Below, one piece after another: positions 35,765 to 45,432 of a stretch of 64,000 bases of DNA (its first letter is position 1; each line of letters starts with the position of its first letter). Origin of the DNA: Lithospermum erythrorhizon. Taxonomy: Eukaryota; Streptophyta; Magnoliopsida; Boraginales; Boraginaceae. Location: assembly GCA_019722365.1 (NCBI GenBank), contig JADFUC010001010.1, positions 175,740 to 239,739 of the forward strand, in the 5' to 3' direction. The translations under genes and the position numbers were made by a program. The notes under the pieces were generated by a model, which saw nothing but the letters and a program-made list of their open reading frames with translations, made no database searches and was not told the DNA's origin.

Positions 35765-37500
35765 TAACGCCCGACTTTGCCCGCGCGGGTCGATGCGTTA
35801 TTGGAATTTGATGGGTGGCCTCCTGTCTGCGAGTCTTTCGAAGCGTTTTGTCGCTCGCGTGCTCAGGAAGTTTCAGGTGAGTCGCCCGTCGAAATTACCG
35901 CGAATTAAACACTGAACGCGTTGGAGTTAACTTTATAAGATGATTCAGAAAGAAGATGCGTCTTGGTGATATAGTAATCTTCGTCGAAATCTTATCGAAA
36001 TACGCTGCACTTGCATGCACATTTTTGCGGTGCAGCCTGCTTGATGCTGAATAAATCAGCCGTCGGAAAAGTAGAAAGCTTATAAATCTGCGTATTTTGA
36101 AAATAATCATAAGTTAAAAGTGGTGGAGAAAAGGTAAAGGTAAAAAGTGGAATAGTTGTAGAAAAGCTCTGAGAAAGAAAATCACGAAGGAAGCTTTGAG
36201 GTACTGAAGACTCCAAATGGCTCCTAATATCACAGAAACACCCTCAGCTTAAAGAGGATTCAAGGCGAAACAACCCGTAGCTTGAAGATTCAAAGGGCAG
36301 ACAACCCCATAGCTTGAAGATTCAAAGGGAAGACAACCCCAGAGCTTGAAGATACAAAGTAAGCATAATCCACCAACTCGAAGATTCAAAGAGAAAAATC
36401 ATTTGAGACACGAAGGATCTCAGAAGCTTGAAGGCGGAAATTCCCCGATCTCAGGCAAATAAAGCGGACCAATCGAGGAATCTCCAGGCGAAGTGGAGGC
36501 ATCCGTTGCCTTAATTTTACTTGACTATATTCTTTGAGTCCCTTGGACTACATCAAAATCAGAAGAGGATCATTTCTTTGAGCAGCATCTATCTCTGCGA
36601 ATAAGTGACTTTGGAGCATCTGGGAGAAGAGCGGACCATCCCTTGGTGATGAGAAGCTTCTGTTGCCCTCAAACTCCCAGTCAATCGAGTAGGCCCAGCT
36701 ATTTCTTCGAATCCTGCTTATACATCAAGTTCGGTACCCGCAGCTGCTCGAAGCTCTGAATTGGTCGACCACACGGAGACAAGGCTGTTGAAGCATCTGA
36801 CGGGACACATATCCGAGTCACCCAGACATCGAGTTCCTCCTTGAGAAATTACCTCAAAGGGTCGGCGTCGGTAAATACACTATCGACAAAGAATTGACGT
36901 CAGAGCGCCAGCACTTTATCGAAGTCAAGATGGTGCCCAACCCTTTGGTAGCCTATCCCGTCAGCGAGAGGGTTAAAGTCAGCAATGCGACGCGTCGAGA
37001 TCGAGGCCAAAACAGATCAAGTCGAGACAACCACACGGGATCGAAACTTTTAGGTTGGACCATATCTCGAATCAAAGACCGTCCTCGTCCCGTACCTGTC
37101 CGAGACACATATCAAACTCAGGCTGAGCTTCAAGTAAATTTCAATTAAAATATCGAAGTCGGCAATGCTGGCAGAGCGTCGGCGTCACGTGGTAAGTACT
37201 AGATTGATAGTCGAACCTCGACCGTTTGATAAATCTCTTTATACCTTGAAGATTTTTCCCAAAAGAAATTTTATTATTTTGATTAACGCAATATAAATAA
37301 AATCTTTCTTCGCGATAAAAATCTTAGGACGCCCTCACGAGACTATCTTCCTCCTCGTCCTTCTTGACTCAAAAAATGGTTCCAAAGACCTATCCATCTT
37401 ACCAGTATTCAAAGAATGCTGAGGTGTAGGAATCGCAGCGATGCATCGGATAGACGGACCAACTGGACGTGTACTATCAATCACATACTTTAATGTTGTG
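35765..37500. mobile_element. Probable LTR-retrotransposon non-coding debris
   Basis: This block is richer in CpG and GC than its flanks. It begins ATTATAACGCCCGACTTTGC, which resembles an LTR opening, and contains a purine-rich tandem repeat (about 36280-36400). No pol domain is recognisable, so family assignment is inference from composition and the opening motif. The plus-strand open stretch at 36894-37148 is not similar to any protein I recognise. Confidence 0.35.
36245..36470 (+). repeat. ~32-bp tandem repeat (AGCTTGAAGATTCAAAG units)
   Basis: About four to five imperfect units of roughly 32 bases. The clearest are TAGCTTGAAGATTCAAAGGG followed by CAGACAACCCC, again with AAGACAACCCC, then decaying versions with AACTCGAAGATTCAAAG and AAGCTTGAAGGCGG. 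Such purine-rich minisatellites are common in the non-coding parts of large plant gypsy elements. Confidence 0.7.
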
Positions 37501-37762
37501 ATTGTAATTTACGTACTTTAATTACATGATCATTAGTAAAAGAAAAATGATAATTTTGAGCCAGAATACCTGATAGGTGATTTATTAGTTAGTACGTGAC
37601 AATTAGGTGTAAGACACTGATATTAAAAATTTAAAAATGGAAACAAAACAAAGAACTTTAAAAACTGTCGTGGAGGATTAACCAGATGTTTACTCATTAT
37701 TAAAAAAGTGGCTTGAAAAACATAAAGATAAACTATGAAGTGATATCTATGTGGGATATCAT

Positions 37763-38946
37763 TATAGGGATGGTCATCAGTGTGATTCGATGAAATTCGG
37801 TCGCGGTTTCGCATTCTTAAATATTTGATTTTTTCGGTTGGTGTAAATCGGTTTCGATTTTTTTCGATTGTCGTGTGAATCGGTTTTGGTACAATTGATT
37901 GTGTCGGTTTTTATGGAAGTAATATAGATTATCTGAAACAACAGAATAATGTTAAAGTTAAAAGCAATAGCGAAATTTTTAATATCTATCTGAAGCATCG
38001 CATGAATTCGAAGGCAATTAAAAGTAATGATTCAACTACTTAAAGCTCATTCTAATCTCGAATCTTGTTCGCTTTCTTTTCATTATACGTAGAGAAAAGA
38101 AAATAACAGAGTTAATATAAAAAGAGAATTGGATTCGTGAAAAAGCGATGTGGAATTTGAAATTTATCTGTGAAGCCAAGCAAATAAAATAAGAAACTTG
38201 GTACAATAAGAACAATGAATTATGAAATAAGAAACTTGATACAATGAAATAAGAAACTGATGTGAAATTGATGATATACCACATGTATCAGCTTGGTACA
38301 ATGAAATAAAAGCGTGTAGAATTGATGATATACCAGTGTAACATCAAACTTGGTACAATGAAATAAGAAACTGATGTGAAATTGATGATCCAAGTTTAAT
38401 ACTTCGTATTAAGTTTTAATCCCAAATCTAATATCGATACTCATAAGGATTCACTGTATAGTTATGCTACAATCCTAAACATGTTGATTAAGAAATGATA
38501 TAAATTTACCTATAAACCCTTGAGTAAAGAATTAAATGATTGAATTAATAATTGATGATATTTAATATCTATCTTCATTCCATGAGAATTAATTAGAGGC
38601 ATTGGTAATATACATTTAGGAAGGTTAAATAGGAAAAAAAAGGATAAAATATATGTTGAAATCTTTGAAAGGCAAGTAATTTGTAGCAAAAATTAGAATG
38701 CAGAAAGACAAGCTATATAGACGGAGGAAGTATATTATAAATAATTAAATATTTATTTGAAATATATAATAAAATTAAAATAAATTATATATAAATGATC
38801 GGTGCGATTCGGTTTGAGGTAAAACCGTAAAATTATTTCGATTTTCAAATTATTCAAACCTCGTTAGTTTCGATTTCAGAAAAAATCGAACCAACTCGAT
38901 TCAAATCGATACGATTCATTTTTTTTTTCCGATATGGCCATCCTTA
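37763..38946. mobile_element. hAT-like non-autonomous element, about 1.2 kb
   Basis: The left end reads TATAGGGATGGTCAT and the right end, on the complement, TAAGGATGGCCATAT. Possible 8-bp target copies are GATATCAT (37755-37762) and GATACCAA (38947-38954), matching at 6 of 8. Subterminal regions are full of GATTCGGT/AAATCGAACC words, as in the many plant hAT MITEs opening with GGGATGGNCA. The interior holds diverged tandem units around 38170-38395. No transposase remains. Confidence 0.55.
38170..38395. repeat. Diverged tandem repeat with TTGGTACAATGAAATAAGAA units
   Basis: Three to four imperfect copies of CTTGGTACAATGAAATAA, followed by GAAACTGATGTGAAATTGAT or GTAGAATTGATGATATACCA, lie within the 37763-38946 element. 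The unit is roughly 60 bases with indels. Confidence 0.65.
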
Positions 38947-39276
38947 GATACCAATACAACATTTTTCGCAAAAGCCCCATTTGATATATTTCTGTACATA
39001 AATTTTGCATTCACACACAAGCTTAATTTCCAACATTAAGTTCTTGAAGAAATGAAAGGTTGCACAAAATATATTCACAAAACGTAATAACAAATTCTTC
39101 TGAAGTATTGTTGTCCTACATCTAAAAAAACATTTTGCTACTTGGAAAGAATGTCACATCGGAAAATTAGTAAATGACAAGTAGTTTAATAATGTTCTGG
39201 GTCATTCATATCACAAAGACACAAATTAGTACTCCGTATATATTTCGAGGATGAAACAGCATGAATTCTTAACAAC

Positions 39277-40278
39277 TTAGTTTGCTTCACCATTTTCATC
39301 TTCGCTTGCATCCGACTCTGCCAAACTATCAAAGAAAGCATCACAATTCCACAGCCTCTTCTCATCCCCCTCCCCCTCCCCCTCAGCCCTCCATTTCTGA
39401 TCAGCAATCATTTCAGAAGAGAGCCCCCAAGCCTGAAGAGTTTCTTCACTGTGATGGATCGAGAGACTGTATTCTCCCCCTTGTCCCAATTCCATGACTC
39501 TGTATTCAGCATTCTTGGGATTGTATAGTAGCTCAAATTGCTCAACTGTCCATTTGAACCACCTCATCATGAATATTCGTATACATAATCCATGTGATAC
39601 TATTACAAGGTTTAAATTGTTGTCAGAGTAATTGCTATCTGGGTATCTGTTCATGTCTATGTCCCTCCATAGAGATTCAAGAAAACCTGCAATTATTCAT
39701 TACCTATTGTAAAAGTTTTGTAATTCATACATACACTATAGCTGGAATATTTTCGTGTGAAAAGCATTAAAAATACTACTTAAAATTTACTTACTTGAAA
39801 CTCTATCGAAAACATCAGCACCAGATTCCCCCTCAGGAAACCTGTAAAAAAATGTTCCATATCTATTCCTAATCTCCTTTAATTCCCTCATCTTCTCATA
39901 ATCTTGAAAATTCCCAAAATCTTGTTCCCTTACTCTGCATTCCTCCTTCACTCCAATCACCCTATTCTTCGGAAATGCTTTTCCGACCCCTTTCAATGTT
40001 TGCCTGGTTCGAGCATAGGGCGAAACATAGAAGTATACGTTCCAATCCTTCGACTTACCTTGTTCTGATACCATGTTAAGAATTTCCATTCCAGTTTGCT
40101 CTGCTTGTTCCATTCCGGCTGGTGTGAGCGGAATCTTGTGGTCTGATGTGATTTCGAAGATCTTTTCATCCACATTGCCTAGGCTTTCGCCATGCCTGAT
40201 TAGAATGATCCGTTTAGGCAACGCTTTCTTTTGATAATTTTGCATGGTTTCAGAAGATGGACTTTTATTTTGGGACAC
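39277..40278 (-). CDS. Phosphoglycerate mutase-like protein, AT74 type (histidine phosphatase fold), 2 exons
   Basis: A histidine phosphatase superfamily protein related to Arabidopsis AT74/AT74H; the physiological substrate of this plant group is not established. Exon 1 is 39795-40278 and exon 2 is 39277-39686. The join between phase-1 GT and AG sites gives 297 residues with no stop. The catalytic LIRHGES motif places the phosphate-accepting histidine at residue 29. The FPEGES segment with its family glutamate ends exon 1. The second catalytic histidine is in VIVSHG (residue 193). The C-terminus is acidic and includes a Gly-Glu run encoded by a CCCCCT-type simple repeat (39367-39383 on the plus strand). 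The length fits the family. The downstream neighbour on the same strand is the TBL gene's 3' side (40819), about 540 bases away. Confidence 0.92.
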
Positions 40279-40818
40279 TGTTTTATATTTTCACCTATGA
40301 AGTATAAATAAACATTCTAAATACTTGTTTTGGCTTTGAATTAGTTGTAGTTTTTACGAAAATGTATTCCGTATACTTTCTTTGACTTCCAAAAGTAGAC
40401 TTTAAAATTCAATAGAGTAATATTGAAATGGAATGCAATGTTATGTTCTAAGATGCTAATTCAATATGGGGAAAAGTCAATGCATTATCCAATTTGTCAT
40501 AGATGGCATCTGAGATGGATAATGGATTATGATCACAATCGTCATGGAACCTTCTTGAGTATACTTGGACTATTTCTATCGATTTATAAACATTTCTTTT
40601 TGGTACATGGGACTTGAAATCTCAGCAGACTCCAAGCAATTATATAATGTGACATTCACACATGACCCCCAAAAGGAAAAGAGAACAATATTAGGTATTC
40701 TTCCTTTTATCAGCAGCCTATAGCTAGTCTTTTATCAAGTCTTAAATAATCACATAAACTATGTACACCCAAAGTATATAAATAAATAGACAACAAAAAT
40801 CAAGAACAATAAGCAATT
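40279..40818. other. Intergenic space between TBL 3' end and PGM-like start
   Basis: About 540 bases that must hold the TBL 3' UTR and the promoter of the phosphoglycerate-mutase-like gene, both on the minus strand. The plus-strand open stretch at 40423-40617 is not similar to anything recognised. No strong TATA box was identified. Confidence 0.5.
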
Positions 40819-43800
40819 CTATACGAATGAGGATGAACTCTGTTCGATTTCCCTTACAATCAATTCTTGTAAAAAATCATTCCAAGTATCTAGTGGACCA
40901 GGTAAGCACCAATGTACACAATCTTTAGCTAATGCCACAGTTTGATTAGGCGAATGCCCATATTTACTAGGATGCCCATCTGGTCTCAACAACATTGTTC
41001 TCGTACCATCAAACAATTTAAACTTCACCCCTTTCCTCCTCCCATTTCTTTGTGCAATTCTAAGTTCATCAAGTTGAATCTTGTACATCTCCAAATTATA
41101 ACCAGTAAGTTCCGTCTCACTCCTTTTATACGGTTGAGTGCGACGACAATCTCCACCTTTGTCCCACGGCCCGCCTTCAAAATGTGAGGGAGCAAATGTC
41201 CTTAAAAACGTTACACCCTTAAAGTTGTCCAAACAATTGATAGCGTTGAGGGCAGTCCTAAACGCTCGACGATAGCTAAAATAAGTGTTCAAGTGTTTAA
41301 CATCGGAGTTCTGGCAATACAAGCACCCAATAAGAATTTTGTTCAGGTAGAACATTGTGGGTCGGAAAAACCAATGCCCGGCAGAGATGATAACGTAATC
41401 ATATGATTCGATTCGAGTCCGCCAGTAATCATCAAACTCGTCCAGGAATAGGTTAAAAGGTTTGGTCACATCATTCGGGTCGGTTTTTTCGGTCCTGACT
41501 AGATATGGAGACCAAAACATGGAAATGTTGAAGTCATAATCTGGGTATATCCATCGTGTGTTCTGACCTGATACTTCTTCAGAAATGTCTATAGGATAAG
41601 TAACCTGGAAACAATGAGAGAATTGTTAAATCATATAATATGCTAATTCATTATGTTACTTCTCTACTATAACATCGAAATAATTATGATTACAATGTAT
41701 GATAATATGGAATATATTATGATTAACATGGATAATATTCGAGGTTTGCGAACTTTGAAAATGGTTGAATTAGATTCGATTTTAATTAATTCGCAAATGT
41801 TTGAGTCGATGTTTTAATTATGAAAATAATTGCGATCATATTATAGGAAATTGAAAAAATAAAATTATAAAAATATTGTAAAAATGGATACAATAAGACC
41901 AGCTTCTTTATTTATTAAATTTGATGTATGTAGACGTAGCAACATATTATATTATCGCCACATAATTGCAAATTTGACATATAATTATCCAAACTATGTT
42001 GTCATTGTTGGGCTAAGTGTTGTCGCATTGTCGGATATCCAAAGTAATTTTCTTCCATTAACTTCTGACATTGTTGTGCTAGGTGATGGAGATTTTTCGA
42101 ATTTCCAAAGTAATTTTCTGTCGCTAGATTCTTACATTATTTGGCTAGGCGATGGCGCTTCGTCGAATGCTCAAAGTAATTTTTTTGTCACTAGATTTAG
42201 AAACAATTGAGTTTTGGGATGGTGCTTCGCCGAATGTCCAAAGTAACTTTCTATCACTAGATTCAGGAATAGTTGGGCTAGGCAATGGCGCTTCGCCGGA
42301 TGTCCAAAGTAACTTTCTTTCACTAGATTCTGGGATACTTGGGCTAGGCGATGGCGCTTCGTCGGTTGTCCAAAGCAACTTTCTATCACTAGATTCAAGG
42401 ATAGTTAGGCTAGGGGATGGCGCTTCGCCGGATGTCCAAAGCAACTTTCTATCACTAGATTCAGGAATAGTTGGGCTAGGCGATGGAGCTTCGCCGGATC
42501 TCCAAAGTAACTTTCTTTCAGTAGATTCTGGGATACTTGGACTAGGCGATGGTGCTTCGTCAGTTATCCAAATGAACTTTTTATCACTAGATTCAGGGAT
42601 AGTTGGGCTAGGCAATGGCGCTTCGCCGGATGGCCAAAGTAACTTTCTGTCACTAGAGTCAGGAATAGTTGGGCTAGGCGATGACTCTTCGTCGGTTGTC
42701 CAAAGTAACTTTCTGTCACTAGATTCAGGGATAGTTGGGCTAGACAATGGCGCTTCGCCGGATGGCCAAAGTAACTTTCTGTCACTAGAGTCAGGAATAG
42801 TTGGGCTATGCGATGACGCTTCGTCGGTTGTCCAAAGTAACTTTCTGTCACTAGATTCAGGGATAGTTGGGCTAGACAATGGCTCTTCGTCGGTTGTCCA
42901 AAGTAACTTTCTGTCACTAGATTCAGAGATAGTTGGGCTAGGGGATGATGCTTTGTTGGATGGCCAAAGTAACTTTCTGCCATTAGATTCCGGAATAGTT
43001 AGGCTAGGCGATGGCGCTTCGTCGGTTGTCCAAAGTAACTTTCTGTCACTAGAATCAGGAATAGTTGGACTAGGCGATGACGCTTCGTTGGCTGGCCAAA
43101 GTAACTTTCTATCACTAGATTGAGGAATAGTTGGGCTAGGCGATGGTACTTCGCCAGATGTCCAAAGTAACTTTCTGTCATTAAATTCCGGAATAATTGG
43201 GCTAGGCGATGAAGCTTCATCGGATAGCCAAAGTAACTTTCTACTACTAAGTTTTGGCACTCCTTCCTGTGCCATGGCATGATCAATTTGATTATAGCTT
43301 AGGCATAACAAAATTAGTGGACAAACAAAAGGGAAGAACCCTTTCATTTGCATTTCACTTCTTGTCATTTAGGAAGGAGTATTGTATTACTCCTAATTAA
43401 GAATTTGGATTGTTTCTATTGCAGTTGAATAACTTTTACTTAACTTGATACACTGTACTTTATTATTCAGCAAGGAAATACCTATAAATATTTTTTTTCT
43501 ATAAGAGAAATTACTGTTTCTAAATGTGATATTAAATTAGAAATTTAATGGAGTTGTGTTACAAGTACATAGCATTAATTGCTACATTAAGTCAATTTAT
43601 TTTGATCTAACTTTATTTTATGAAAAATGAACTTACTAAAGAAATAACATAGTTACTCATATTAATTATGATTTTAATGATCATGCTAAAGAATAAATAC
43701 TACTCCGTAAGATATAACGATAACATGTGAAAGAAGGATGGAGAAAGAGCTACTTGCTTGGGAGTTTTTGAATTTTATGGTATTAAGTAATTTCTTCCAA

Positions 43801-45380
43801 TCTATTTTACTAATTTTCATATAAGGCAATTATTTAAATTTTAATTACTTTAATCTTTATATTATTAAAAAAAAAAAATTAAAAAATAATATTATAAAAA
43901 TATTTTAAAGACGCAATTCAATTATATAAATTTTATACTTGTAATAATCTAATAATTACTAATTGATGGTCAAAAAGCTCAATTTTAAAAAACAATTAAA
44001 GTTTTGATTTAAGAAGATATTATTAGTATCCTGGGTTACCAAAGGGTAAATGAGTAATTTCATTAAATACAAAAAGAAAAATACTTGATCCAGATGCACC
44101 ATGTTAAATGAAAAATTAATTAAAATTGACATGAATACGCATTAAAAGTTTAGTATCACAATATTTAGCTCGCTATTTGATTTATTAGGATGTATATGAG
44201 GGTATCACCTAAATACATATATAGCATGGATTTTGGCTAGCTAATTGCAAATGAAGACTTAAATCTATTCATCGCATGGCCACCTGCTAATTAAAAAATA
44301 ATAATATATACGGTTGAGTTTAGAAAATTTCATACAATTATATATGATGGGATCCATGCCATAAAGAATACTGAGAACCGTGCACGTATAATATGATACT
44401 TTAATTGTTAACATATATTAAAAATAATATATATGGTTTGAATACTTAGGATTTATGATAGTTGCAGCACATAAATAGAATAGAATAGCATGCATATGAC
44501 ATATTAATAGGAATGAAAACATAAATATTTCAATCATGTATATAACTGCGTGCATGATATATATGATTAACGCTAAAGAATAATATATACTTACCCTAGA
44601 CAAGAGGCAAACGAGGGATTGCATATGATTTCTTGCAACAGAATCTCCAACAAATGCTAAAGATTTCCCCCTAACAAGCTCAAAGAACTGATGAGGATCA
44701 AATAGTGGCAACTCACAACCATCTGGCTTCCATTTCCATTTCAAGTAATCCTTATCAGGCCTCCCAAATTTCATACAATTTTGGTGTTCTTGAATATTTT
44801 TACATGTCATATTTGTATAGTATGGACCGTCCGGGTCAGGTACCCATTCCCCGGAAAATATATCACAACTATTTTCATTAACATCCGATACATGGGAGGC
44901 TAAAATATCAAGACCTCCGTTACTAATTGCACTCTTTTGAGGATTATTATTGGATTGCCGGGGCGTCTTCCGGCCCCCTCTTTTTTTTCCCTTCCCTCTT
45001 CTTGGTTTCTTAGTTGCGGCGACGTGATCCTGTAGTCTAGGATCATCAAGCCACAAGATGGAATCATGGTTGTTTTGTTTTGAAGGTTTATTAAGACTAC
45101 CCTCATTTTCTTGTGACAAGGGTTCCTCTAGACTACTTGTAGGCTTGATTGGATCGTCTTCCTCTAGGTCACTTGTTGGCTTGATTGAACCGTCTTCAAT
45201 GATGACATGATTGGAAGAGTAAATTGTTTGGGACAATTTTCTTGTGGAATACAAGAATGTAGGGTAGTATATGGGAATTAATGTACAAAAAAGAGCTAGA
45301 ACAATAATTATAGAACCGATTTTGGGTGCTTTTCTTCTTTGTTGTTGTTTTCCTAAGGGTGGTTCGGTTTGGATCTTCAT
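40819..45380 (-). CDS. Trichome birefringence-like (TBL) polysaccharide O-acetyltransferase, TBL19-22 clade
   Basis: A Golgi type II membrane protein of the PMR5N/PC-esterase family, which transfers acetyl groups to wall polysaccharides. Exon 1 (44595-45380) and exon 2 (40819-41604) join in phase 0 across a 2990-base intron, giving 523 residues. A signal anchor spans residues 21-40, followed by a charged, Ser/Pro-rich stem. The TBL domain begins at [17 protein letters not shown]. The GDS motif is [13 protein letters not shown] (catalytic Ser247). The DxxH motif is [10 protein letters not shown] (Asp490-His493). [20 protein letters not shown] and [13 protein letters not shown] are also conserved. 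Wording is closest to the TBL19-22 clade. Exon 2 is unusually long and uninterrupted for a family that often has four or five exons. A separate secreted-repeat gene lies inside the intron on the same strand. Confidence 0.93.
41994..43244 (-). repeat. 66-bp coding minisatellite (about 19 units, last three decayed)
   Basis: The DNA unit is 66 bp, a multiple of three, so the array can vary in copy number without shifting frame. Sixteen units are intact in the coding frame. Below 42190 three more units can be followed: one with an extra A in an A-run and TGG changed to TGA, one preceded by TAA, and a last one ending in TAG at 41994-41996. The remnant units still spell a Lys-Leu-Leu-Trp core when read in the original frame. 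Because the unit lacks stops in three frames, long overlapping open stretches appear on both strands here. Confidence 0.85.
42145..43368 (-). CDS. Secreted protein of 22-residue RKLLW repeats, nested in the TBL intron (possible peptide precursor)
   Basis: A 407-codon single-exon frame that I do not recognise as a described family. The start is hydrophobic: [20 protein letters not shown] from the third Met (43347), followed by an AMA-Q cleavage-like site. It is therefore probably secreted; the first Met at 43368 adds seven residues. From 43244 the protein is 16 modules of exactly 22 residues. Nearly all open with (D/E/G)RKLLW, the exceptions being KKFIW in module 11 and the SRKLLW of module 1. 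Each then has an acidic five-residue part (TTDEA, PSGEA, TSGEA), a Ser-Pro stretch ([10 protein letters not shown]) and SSD. There is no Cys in the repeats and no BURP or other folded domain. Equal module length and conserved Arg-Lys-Leu-Leu-Trp fit a multi-copy peptide precursor; the SP runs would also suit arabinogalactan-type glycosylation. The frame ends after a one-base A-run change in module 17. Confidence 0.7.
   Translation of the reverse strand: MTRSEMQMKGFFPFVCPLILLCLSYNQIDHAMAQEGVPKLSSRKLLWLSDEASSPSPIIPEFNDRKLLWTSGEVPSPSPTIPQSSDRKLLWPANEASSPSPTIPDSSDRKLLWTTDEAPSPSLTIPESNGRKLLWPSNKASSPSPTISESSDRKLLWTTDEEPLSSPTIPESSDRKLLWTTDEASSHSPTIPDSSDRKLLWPSGEAPLSSPTIPESSDRKLLWTTDEESSPSPTIPDSSDRKLLWPSGEAPLPSPTIPESSDKKFIWITDEAPSPSPSIPESTERKLLWRSGEAPSPSPTIPESSDRKLLWTSGEAPSPSLTILESSDRKLLWTTDEAPSPSPSIPESSERKLLWTSGEAPLPSPTIPESSDRKLLWTFGEAPSQNSIVSKSSDKKITLSIRRSAIA
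43483..43490 (-). promoter_or_regulatory. Candidate TATA box of the nested repeat gene
   Basis: The minus strand contains TATTTATAGG about 115 bases upstream of the start codon at 43368. It is inside the TBL intron and would let the nested gene be transcribed independently. It is a weak match to the TATAWA consensus. Confidence 0.35.
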
Positions 45381-45424
45381 AGATGTTGATTATGATGACA
45401 GGGAGGGAAAAAAGATGGATTAGA

Positions 45425-45432
45425 TTTATATA
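45425..45432 (-). promoter_or_regulatory. Candidate TATA box of the TBL gene
   Basis: The minus strand reads GCATATATAAATC, with TATATAAA about 45 bases above the TBL start codon at 45380. This would leave a very short 5' UTR, so a further upstream start site is also possible. Confidence 0.35.

Noticed and set aside
36894..37148. Plus-strand 84-codon frame in LTR-like debris
   Set aside because: It does not resemble gag, protease or any other retrotransposon protein; it is probably a chance frame in GC-richer sequence.
41605..42145. Search for a BURP domain or other folded domain after the RKLLW repeats
   Set aside because: None was found before TBL exon 2 at 41604; only decayed repeat units and AT-rich intron sequence occur, so any processing enzyme must be encoded elsewhere.
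42564..42983. Second minus-strand frame (139 codons) with SYFGHP(A/T)K repeats, and related ones at 42171-42398 and 42999-43286
   Set aside because: Shifted reading of the same 66-bp array; it begins and ends inside the array without its own start context.
42152..43123. Plus-strand 323-codon frame over the repeat array
   Set aside because: It is the complement of the RKLLW repeat; it lacks a signal peptide and any recognisable domain, and it exists because the 66-bp unit has no stop in that frame.
42000..43244. CRISPR-like array
   Set aside because: The 66-bp repeats are contiguous coding modules without unique spacers, in a plant nuclear context.
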